This document shows, in pieces, positions 58,341 through 64,000 of a stretch of 64,000 bases of DNA. Below the pieces are notes generated by a model that saw nothing but the letters and a program-made list of their open reading frames with translations, did no database searches and had not been told where the DNA came from. The position numbers were made by a program, and so were the translations under genes. This stretch comes from Variovorax sp. PBS-H4 (lineage in GTDB: Bacteria; Pseudomonadota; Gammaproteobacteria; Burkholderiales; Burkholderiaceae_C), in NCBI RefSeq assembly GCF_901827205.1, contig NZ_LR594675.1:3658001-3722000 (forward strand), given 5' to 3'. The stretch's first letter is position 1, and each line of letters starts with the position of its first letter.

Positions 58341-59396
58341 ATGTCGATGCCCTACAGCCTTCCTCGCCGCGCGTTCCTTGGGACTGCAGCGATCGGTGTC
58401 GCTGCCAGCCAACTGGCCAGCATGTCTGCATTTGCGCAATCCCCCGGGTCGCCCGGTGTGCACGCTGCGGCGAGTTCCGGCCGCGCATTGCCTCTCGACC
58501 CCATGGCGCCGCTCAAGAGCATCGACGCGGGCGTGCTCAATGTGGGGTACGTCGAACGGGGCTCCATCAACGGTCCTCCGGTCGTCCTTCTTCACGGATG
58601 GCCGTACGACATTCATACGTATGTCGATGTCGCACCCATCCTCGCCGCGGCGGGTTACCGGGTCATTGTTCCGTATCTGCGTGGTTACGGCACGACTCGC
58701 TTCTTGGCTGACGAGACGCCACGCAACGGGCAGCCGGCGGCGATCGCTGTCGACATCATCGCCTTGATGGATGCGCTCAACATCCAGAAGGCGACCATCG
58801 CTGGATGCGATTGGGGAGCCCGCACAGCGTGCATCATTGCCGCGCTGTGGCCGGCGCGCGTGAACGGACTCGTCTCGGTCAGCGGCTATTTGATCGGTAG
58901 TCAGGAAGCCGGCAAGATCCCCCTGCCGCCCGAGGCCGAACTGAAGTGGTGGTACCAGTACTATCTTTCGACCGAGCGGGGCCGCGCCGGCTACGACAAG
59001 AACCGGCAAGCCTTCGCGAAACTGATCTGGCAGACCGCTTCACCCAAGTGGGCGTTCGACGATGCGACGTTCGAGCGCAGCGGAGCGGCGCTCGAGAACC
59101 CGGACCATGTCAGCATCGTGGTGCACAACTACCGTTGGCGCCTCGGGTTGGCGGAAGGAGAAGCAAAGTATCTCGAACTCGAGAAGAGGCTCGCGCAGGG
59201 TCCGCTCATTGCGGTGCCCACCATCACCCTGGAGGGAGATGCCAACGGCGCTCCGCATCCGGAACCCAGCGACTATGCAAAGAAGTTCTCGGGCGCGTAC
59301 GAACACCGCCTGATCAAAGGTGGCATCGGACACAACCTGCCTCAGGAAGCACCAGAAGCCTTCGCGGCCGCAGTCGTTGCGGTAGCCGGTCGATAG
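58341..59396 (+). CDS. Tat-exported alpha/beta hydrolase, epoxide hydrolase-like
   Basis: A 351-residue alpha/beta-hydrolase with a Tat signal (SLPRRAFLGTAAIGVAAS, cleavage near SAFAQ). The catalytic triad candidates are Asp157 in AGCDWGARTACI (nucleophile-elbow type of epoxide hydrolases and dehalogenases), Asp300 in LEGDANGAP and His331 in GGIGHNLPQEAPEAF. The oxyanion motif HGWP and RGYGTTRF are also present. Such enzymes hydrolyse epoxides or C-halogen bonds; periplasmic location implies exogenous substrates. ATG 58341 is chosen because it gives the Tat signal; an earlier start at 58239 adds residues without one. Confidence 0.87.
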   Translation: MSMPYSLPRRAFLGTAAIGVAASQLASMSAFAQSPGSPGVHAAASSGRALPLDPMAPLKSIDAGVLNVGYVERGSINGPPVVLLHGWPYDIHTYVDVAPILAAAGYRVIVPYLRGYGTTRFLADETPRNGQPAAIAVDIIALMDALNIQKATIAGCDWGARTACIIAALWPARVNGLVSVSGYLIGSQEAGKIPLPPEAELKWWYQYYLSTERGRAGYDKNRQAFAKLIWQTASPKWAFDDATFERSGAALENPDHVSIVVHNYRWRLGLAEGEAKYLELEKRLAQGPLIAVPTITLEGDANGAPHPEPSDYAKKFSGAYEHRLIKGGIGHNLPQEAPEAFAAAVVAVAGR

Positions 59397-59475
59397 GCCA
59401 ACAACCCTGGGGGGTGCCTCTCAGGTCAGGCTGGCGGAAACCAGTCTCGGCGCTGGACTGGCAAATTGGCGATGA

Positions 59476-59552
59476 ATGGTAGGACGTACAAGATTCGAAC
59501 TTGTGACCAACGGATTAAAAGTCCGCTGCTCTACCAACTGAGCTAACGTCCC
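59476..59552 (-). tRNA. tRNA-Lys (anticodon TTT)
   Basis: On the minus strand the 77-base sequence runs GGGACGT...CCA. The acceptor GGGACGT pairs with ACGTCCT (one G-U). The D-arm GCTCAGTTGGTAGAGC, the anticodon arm GCGGACTTTTAATCCGT-like with loop CTTTTAA (anticodon TTT) and T-arm CAAGTTCGAATCTTG are all recognisable, and CCA is encoded. A TATAAT at 59608-59613 (minus strand), about 55 bases upstream, is a good -10 candidate. Confidence 0.97.
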
Positions 59553-59608
59553 ACACTTCTTCAACTTTTTCTTCGCTCGGTCGGTGTCGAATCCGGCAAA
59601 GCCCGAAA

Positions 59609-60433
59609 TTATACCGTCCCGCTACGGGCGATCCGATCCAGCACCCAGCCTGCCGCGCATTGACCGAAGGTGGCCGTCACGCTGACCACGGAGCCATAGC
59701 CATGGCAGTTGAGCGAGCCGTCGCCCGCGTCGTCGATGGCGCAGGAGGCATCGGGTGGTGCGACGCTTTCGCGGCTGAAGACGCAGGTCACGCCGATCTT
59801 TCGGCCCTCTCGCGGCGCGCCATATTCCTTCCGCAGCCGCTGGCGCAGTTGCGCTAGCAGCGGGTCGTGGGTCACGGCGGCGAGATCGTCTATGTCGACC
59901 TTGTGTGCGAGCCGCTTGCCGCCGGCCGCTCCCACCGCGATGAAGCCGGCGCCTGTCTCGCGCGCCCATGCGGCCATCGCGAGCTTGGCTCGAACCTGGT
60001 CGCATGCATCGACGACCGCGGCCACCGGTCCGTTCACGGCTTGCGCGCGGGCAAGCAGCGACTGCCAGTTGCCGGGCTCGACAAAGTCGTCGATGGCCAG
60101 CACCTCGCAGGCAGGATGGATATGCACGATGCGCTCGCGCATGGCCTCGACCTTCGCCTGTCCGATGGTGCTGTCGAGCGCGTGGATCTGGCGGTTGATG
60201 TTCGACTCGGCGATGTGGTCGAGGTCGATCAACGTCAGCCGCCCGACCCCGCTGCGCGCGAGCGCTTCGACGGCCCAGGAGCCGACGCCACCGATGCCGG
60301 CGACCAGCACATGGGCGTCGCGGATGCGGGCCGCTCCCGGCACGCCATAGAGGCGATCCAGGCCGCCAAATCGGCGCGCCAGATCAGCGTCGTCGAGGTC
60401 GACAGCGGCAAGGGCGGGCTGGACGGCACTCAC
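59609..60433 (-). CDS. tcdA: tRNA threonylcarbamoyladenosine dehydratase
   Basis: TcdA (CsdL) uses ATP to cyclise N6-threonylcarbamoyladenosine at tRNA position 37. The 274-residue product is an E1-like fold: RRFGGLDRLYGVPGAARIRD (N-terminal family block), ATP-binding VLVAGIGGVGSWAVEALARS (residues 43-62), LIDLDHIAESNINRQIHALD and the TcdA-typical ATFGQCAAGWVLDRIA at the C-terminus. It starts 16 bases after cpoB. The tRNA-Lys promoter seems to lie within its last codons. Confidence 0.95.
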   Translation of the reverse strand: MSAVQPALAAVDLDDADLARRFGGLDRLYGVPGAARIRDAHVLVAGIGGVGSWAVEALARSGVGRLTLIDLDHIAESNINRQIHALDSTIGQAKVEAMRERIVHIHPACEVLAIDDFVEPGNWQSLLARAQAVNGPVAAVVDACDQVRAKLAMAAWARETGAGFIAVGAAGGKRLAHKVDIDDLAAVTHDPLLAQLRQRLRKEYGAPREGRKIGVTCVFSRESVAPPDASCAIDDAGDGSLNCHGYGSVVSVTATFGQCAAGWVLDRIARSGTV

Positions 60434-60449
60434 GTGCGCGAGCCCCGCT

Positions 60450-61208
60450 TCAGCGCAAGCGCGAAAGGCGCTCGCGGCCGGCCTGCGCCGCCTCCGACTG
60501 CGGATAGGCCTTGGTCAGGTCTTCCAGCGTGCGTCGCGCAGCGCGCGTGTCCTTCAATTCGATCTGGCAGTTCGCGATCGACAGCACGGCCTCGGGCGCC
60601 TTGGCATGGTCGGGCGCCAGCGACAGCATCGAACGGAAATTGGCGATCGCCTCGTTGTAGTTGCGCGTGGCGTACTGCGCGTTGCCGAGCCAGAACAGCG
60701 CCGAGGCGTTGTAGCCGCTCTGCGGATAACGCTTGACGAACTCGGCGAAGGCCGTCTGTGCCTGCGCGAACTGGCCACCGCGGAAGATGCCCAGCGCCGC
60801 TTCGAAGTCGGCCTTCTCGCGTGGATCGGCCGAAAATTCTCGCCCGTCGACCGTGACCTTCGAAGGCTCGCTTTTCTTGAGCCGGTCGTCGATCTCGCCC
60901 TGGCGCTGCTGCATCTCGGTGATGGTGCGCGTGAGCTGCTCGTTCTGGCCCGTCATGCGCTGCAGTTCGCCGCGCATCTGCTCGATCTGCGTTTGCAGTT
61001 CGAGCAGACTGCGCCGCAGCTGCGCGTTTTCGTCGTTCTGGCGCTGCTCGGCCTGCTGGCGCATCGCCTCGACGCGCTGGCGCAGATCGAGGATGGCACG
61101 CCGCGCCTCGTCGTCCTCGAACAGCGCAGCCTGCGTGCCGAAAGAGGCGCACAGCAGGGCGGCGGCCAGGGCCGCGCCGCGCAGCGGGGCAACGGCTCGT
61201 TGCATCAT
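60450..61208 (-). CDS. cpoB: cell division coordinator CpoB (YbgF)
   Basis: Periplasmic protein of the Tol-Pal system that coordinates outer-membrane constriction with peptidoglycan synthesis by PBP1B. The 252-residue product has a signal peptide (VAPLRGAALAAALLCASFGT-QA), an N-terminal coiled coil (RQRVEAMRQQAEQRQNDENA; LELQTQIEQMRGELQRMTGQ) and C-terminal tetratricopeptide repeats (ADFEAALGIFRGGQFAQAQT; SALFWLGNAQYATRNYNEAI). Either of two adjacent Met codons (61208, 61205) can start it; 61208 overlaps the pal stop by 4 bases (ATGA). Operon order tolB-pal-cpoB-tcdA. Confidence 0.94.
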   Translation of the reverse strand: MMQRAVAPLRGAALAAALLCASFGTQAALFEDDEARRAILDLRQRVEAMRQQAEQRQNDENAQLRRSLLELQTQIEQMRGELQRMTGQNEQLTRTITEMQQRQGEIDDRLKKSEPSKVTVDGREFSADPREKADFEAALGIFRGGQFAQAQTAFAEFVKRYPQSGYNASALFWLGNAQYATRNYNEAIANFRSMLSLAPDHAKAPEAVLSIANCQIELKDTRAARRTLEDLTKAYPQSEAAQAGRERLSRLR

Positions 61209-61723
61209 CGGCGGTACGTGATCTCGGCGCGGCGGTTCTGCGCCCACGCGTCCTCACCGGTACCCTGCGCTGCCGGCTTTTCCTTGCCAAAGCTCACGGC
61301 TTCGATCTGGTTGTCGGAGACGCCCAGCAGGTTGAGCGCGCGGCGCACAGCTTCTGAGCGCTTCTGGCCCAGCGCCAGGTTGTACTCGCGGCCGCCGCGC
61401 TCGTCGGTGTGGCCTTCGATCGCAACGCGGCGCTGCGGGTTGGCCTTCAGGAAGCGCGCGTGGCCGTCGATCAACGACTGGAACTCGGGCTTGATGGTGT
61501 AGCTGTCGAAGTCGAAATAGACGATGCGTGCCACGCCGACCGGGCCCTGCGCGGTCTGGGCATTCGGGTCGATGCTGACCGGCGCCACGCCGCTGGCCGC
61601 GCCACCGCCTGAGCCGGTGCCGCCCGAGCGATCCACCACCGGTGCATCGTTGAGCTTGGTGCCGGACGAGCACCCGGCGATGAGCGCCACGATGGCCAGC
61701 GAATAAATCGTACGTCTTAACAT
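61205..61723 (-). CDS. pal: peptidoglycan-associated lipoprotein Pal
   Basis: Outer-membrane lipoprotein that binds peptidoglycan and TolB. The 172-residue product begins MLRRTIYSLAIVALIAGCSS, with lipobox LIAGC and Cys18 as lipidation site. A Gly/Ser/Ala linker is followed by the OmpA C-terminal domain: VYFDFDSYTIKPEFQSLIDG and AIEGHTDERGGREYNLALGQ-KRSEAV. GAGGAG lies 8 bases before the ATG at 61723, which fixes the start. It is 25 bases after tolB and overlaps cpoB. Confidence 0.97.
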   Translation of the reverse strand: MLRRTIYSLAIVALIAGCSSGTKLNDAPVVDRSGGTGSGGGAASGVAPVSIDPNAQTAQGPVGVARIVYFDFDSYTIKPEFQSLIDGHARFLKANPQRRVAIEGHTDERGGREYNLALGQKRSEAVRRALNLLGVSDNQIEAVSFGKEKPAAQGTGEDAWAQNRRAEITYRR

Positions 61724-61748
61724 TTCGAACTCCTCAGGTTGATCATAT

Positions 61749-63065
61749 TCATTGCTTTTGAAACGGACCCCAGTCCGGTTCACGGATGTCTCCTGCCTGC
61801 CCGGCCAGTCGCGCCTTGATTTTTCCGTCGAGCGTGGTCGTCATCAGCGCCTCACGGCCTCCCAGCCGGGTGGCGTAGACGATCAGCTTGCTGTTGGGGG
61901 CGAAACTGGGATTCTCGTCGGCGGTCGTGTCGGTGAGCGCAGTGACATTTCCGGACGCAAGTTCCATCACGTGGAGTTTGAAGGCGCCGCCGACCCGGGA
62001 GATGTAGGCCAACCACCGGCCATCGGCGCTGACCGACGGAGAGATGTTGTAGGTGCCGCTGAAGGTCACGCGGGTGGGGTTGCCCCCGCTTGCGCTCATC
62101 TTGTAGATCTGTGGCGCACCGCCGCGGTCGCTCACGAAGTAGATGGTGCCGCCATCGGCGGAGTACACGGGCTCCGTGTCGATGCTGTTGCTCTGCGTGA
62201 GTCGGCGCGGCTCTCCGCCGCCCGCGGGGATGGTGTAGAGCTGCGAACCGCCATCGCGGCTCAGCGTGACGGCCAAGGTGTTGCCATCGGGCGCCCAGGC
62301 GGGTGCGCTGTTGGAGCCCTTGAAGTTGGCCACGAGCCGGCGCTGCCCGCTTGCCACGCTGTGCACATAGACCACGGGCTTGCGCGACTCGAAGGACACG
62401 TAGGCCAGCTGCGTCCCGCTGGAGGACCAGACCGGGGAAATGATCGGCTCCGGGCTCGCGAGCGCAGCCTGCGCGTTCTCCCCGTCGGCGTCGGCCACCC
62501 ACAGGTTGTAGCGGTTGGCACCCTTGGTGACGTAGGCGATGCGGGTCGAGAAGATGCCTCTCTCGCCGGTCAGCTTTTCGTAGACGTAGTCGGCAACGCG
62601 GTGCGCGGCGAGGCGCAGGTCGCCTTGCGGCACGGTGTAGCTCTGGCCGCCGAGGTCTTGCCCGCGCACCACGTCCCACAGGCGGAACTTCACGTCGAAA
62701 CGGCCATCGGCCAGGCGAGTCACGCTGCCCGCGACCAGCGAATCGGCCGTGCGCTGGCGCCACAGGCTCAGGTCGGGCCGGGAGGCTTCGTCGAGCGACT
62801 GGCCGCTGGCATCGACACCGCGGAACTGGCCGCTGCGTTCCAGGTCGGCCTGCACGATGGCGGAGATCTTTTGCGGCGATGCGTCTTCGCCCTTGAAGGG
62901 GACGAGCGCAATCGGCAGCTGCGTCAAGCCAACGCCCGAGACTTCAACCCGGAACTGGGCGAAGGCGGGAGCGAAGGGGGAGGCAGCCAGGGCCGCAATC
63001 AACGTGCGGCGAACGGAGAACGATGAAGAAGGGGTTGGGGAGATGTCTTGCAACTGCTTTTTCAT
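61749..63065 (-). CDS. tolB: Tol-Pal system periplasmic protein TolB
   Basis: TolB binds Pal and TolA and helps outer-membrane invagination. The 438-residue product has a long N-region before the signal hydrophobic core (MKKQLQDISPTPSSSFSVRR then TLIAALAASPFAPAFAQ), an N-terminal alpha/beta domain (about 35-170) and a six-bladed beta propeller with TolB repeats (ISPVWSSSGTQLAYVSFESR; SAPAWAPDGNTLAVTLSRDG; TEPVYSADGGTIYFVSDRGG). I chose Met 63065, since upstream residues are shadow. It is divergent from msbA; tolQ, tolR and tolA are not next to it. Confidence 0.95.
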   Translation of the reverse strand: MKKQLQDISPTPSSSFSVRRTLIAALAASPFAPAFAQFRVEVSGVGLTQLPIALVPFKGEDASPQKISAIVQADLERSGQFRGVDASGQSLDEASRPDLSLWRQRTADSLVAGSVTRLADGRFDVKFRLWDVVRGQDLGGQSYTVPQGDLRLAAHRVADYVYEKLTGERGIFSTRIAYVTKGANRYNLWVADADGENAQAALASPEPIISPVWSSSGTQLAYVSFESRKPVVYVHSVASGQRRLVANFKGSNSAPAWAPDGNTLAVTLSRDGGSQLYTIPAGGGEPRRLTQSNSIDTEPVYSADGGTIYFVSDRGGAPQIYKMSASGGNPTRVTFSGTYNISPSVSADGRWLAYISRVGGAFKLHVMELASGNVTALTDTTADENPSFAPNSKLIVYATRLGGREALMTTTLDGKIKARLAGQAGDIREPDWGPFQKQ

Positions 63066-63209
63066 GCGGTTCGGAGAGCTTTCCGGGAATTTAGTTTCAA
63101 GCCCGGAGGAAACGAGGCCACATGGTACACATTGCGATGCACCATCCGTCACAAAACGTGTATGTGCCGGCGCGGTCCTACAAAAGGCGAGAACTTAGAA
63201 TCCGCCGCC

Positions 63210-64000
63210 ATGCAGCCTTCCCCTGCCGCCGAGTCGGCGCGCCCTCCTCTCACGCGCCGGCTCGCGCGACTCATGACCTGGTTCGGAGGCTCGCGCCACT
63301 GGTGGGCCCTGGGCCTCGTCTGCGCCCTCATCGCGGCCGTCACCGAACCGCTGATGGCTGCCATGCTGAAGCCGCTGCTCGACCGCGGCTTCACTCGCGG
63401 CCAGCTCCCGCTGTGGGCCATTCCGGCCGCTGTCATCCTGTTGTTCGCCGTGCGCGGGCTGGCGCAGTTCGTTTCGCAGTACGCGCTCGCACGAATTGCG
63501 AACGAGGGGATGCAGCGGCTGCGGCGCGTGCTCTTCGAGCGCCTGCTGGCCGCCGAGCTCGCCCTCTTCTCGCGCCAGTCGGCCAGTACCTTGTCGAACA
63601 CGGTGGTGTACGAAGTACAGACCGGCGCCCTGCTGCTCGTGCAGGCGCTGCTGGGCCTGTCGCGCGACGGCTTCACGCTGATCGCGCTGCTGCTCTACCT
63701 TGTGTATCTCAATTGGAAGCTGACGCTGATCGTGGGCGTGCTGGCGCCGTGCGTCGCCTGGATCATCAAGGCATTTTCCAAGCGGCTCTACCGGCTCACG
63801 CTGCTCGGTCAGCGCGCGACGGACGAACTGGCCTATGTGGTCGAGGAGAACGTGCTGGCCCATCGCATGGTCCGGCTGCACAACGCCGAGGCCGGCCAGA
63901 TCCAGCGCTTCGACCGCCTGAGCCACGATCTCCACCGACTGGCGGTGAAGTCCACCATCGCCTCCGCTGCGACCACGCCCCTGACGCAGATCGTCGCGGC
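63210..64000 (+). CDS. msbA: lipid A export ABC transporter MsbA (3' end outside window)
   Basis: MsbA flips lipid A-core across the inner membrane. Only the transmembrane domain is in the window: about 263 residues from ATG 63210 with FGGSRHWWALGLVCALIAAV, TEPLMAAMLKPLLDRGF (the MsbA-type first loop), GMQRLRRVLFERLLAAELAL and VEENVLAHRMVRLHNAEAGQ-type coupling helices. The frame remains open at the right edge, with the ATP-binding domain beyond it. MsbA fits with lptFG elsewhere in the window as another step of LPS export. It diverges from tolB across 144 bases. Confidence 0.93.
   Translation, partial: MQPSPAAESARPPLTRRLARLMTWFGGSRHWWALGLVCALIAAVTEPLMAAMLKPLLDRGFTRGQLPLWAIPAAVILLFAVRGLAQFVSQYALARIANEGMQRLRRVLFERLLAAELALFSRQSASTLSNTVVYEVQTGALLLVQALLGLSRDGFTLIALLLYLVYLNWKLTLIVGVLAPCVAWIIKAFSKRLYRLTLLGQRATDELAYVVEENVLAHRMVRLHNAEAGQIQRFDRLSHDLHRLAVKSTIASAATTPLTQIVA

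Noticed and set aside
59397..59609. tRNA-Lys as an attachment site for a genomic island containing the catabolic cluster
   Set aside because: No integrase, transposase or direct repeat of the tRNA 3' end was seen between 42 and 59 kb, and the tRNA points away from the cluster.
1..64000. CRISPR arrays, insertion sequences, rRNA genes
   Set aside because: No regularly spaced repeats, no transposase-like frames with terminal inverted repeats and no rRNA-like sequence were seen on either strand.

Overview
The window is a high-GC, gene-dense stretch of chromosome from a betaproteobacterium of the order Burkholderiales. It is most likely a member of the Comamonadaceae close to Variovorax. This rests on gene content and order (rimP-nusA-infB-rbfA-truB, lptF-lptG next to pepA-holC, dapC-dapD-pilU-like-dapE-prmB, tolB-pal-cpoB), on two Bug (TctC-type) periplasmic receptors, and on GC-rich intergenic elements of a kind common in that family. 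There are no transposases, integrases, phage genes, rRNA operons or CRISPR arrays. No gap between genes exceeds 300 bases.

Positions 1-6.1 kb (minus strand) hold the translation/transcription operon rimP-nusA-infB-rbfA-truB, with truB cut by the window edge. A hairpin terminator separates it from a YbfB/YjiJ-type MFS exporter and a complete yejABEF peptide ABC importer (6.2-13.1 kb). fabI and an exported ATP-dependent DNA ligase (LigE type) run the other way, followed by a fasciclin protein, a DMT transporter and an Orn/Lys/Arg decarboxylase. Next come an NfeD/SPFH membrane pair, tRNA-Ser(GGA), an orphan receiver-only response regulator and a branched-chain amino-acid binding lipoprotein (18.8-22.2 kb). 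pepA-holC and the divergent lptF-lptG follow, then a short CbiX chelatase, cysB, an aminotransferase and hrpA. From 33.8 to 42.5 kb a plus-strand run encodes argA, the lysine/DAP genes dapC, dapD and dapE interrupted by a PilU-like ATPase, then prmB and an ABC-F ATPase.

Positions 42.5-59.4 kb look accessory. After a patch of small unknown genes and a dual-specificity-type phosphatase comes a catabolic gene cluster at 44.8-57.2 kb. It contains a fumarate-reductase-like flavoprotein, a cupin, an unrecognised protein made of two copies of one domain, a DUF35 Zn-ribbon/OB protein with a thiolase-like partner, an alpha-methylacyl-CoA racemase, a 3-ketosteroid-dehydrogenase-like flavoprotein, a two-part EthD-like protein, a xylose-isomerase-like TIM barrel, a PRISE-type short-chain reductase and two Bug receptors. 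The families together suggest CoA-thioester breakdown of a methyl-branched, probably cyclic or isoprenoid/steroid-like acid. The substrate cannot be read from the sequence. All three promoter regions of the cluster carry a near-identical palindrome, (A/T)TGGT-N3-ACCATT, typical of FadR-subfamily GntR repressors. The cluster is therefore probably one regulon controlled by a regulator encoded outside the window.

Positions 57.3-64 kb hold an orphan OmpR-type regulator, a Tat-exported epoxide-hydrolase-like enzyme, tRNA-Lys(TTT), then tcdA, cpoB, pal and tolB on the minus strand and the first part of msbA on the plus strand.
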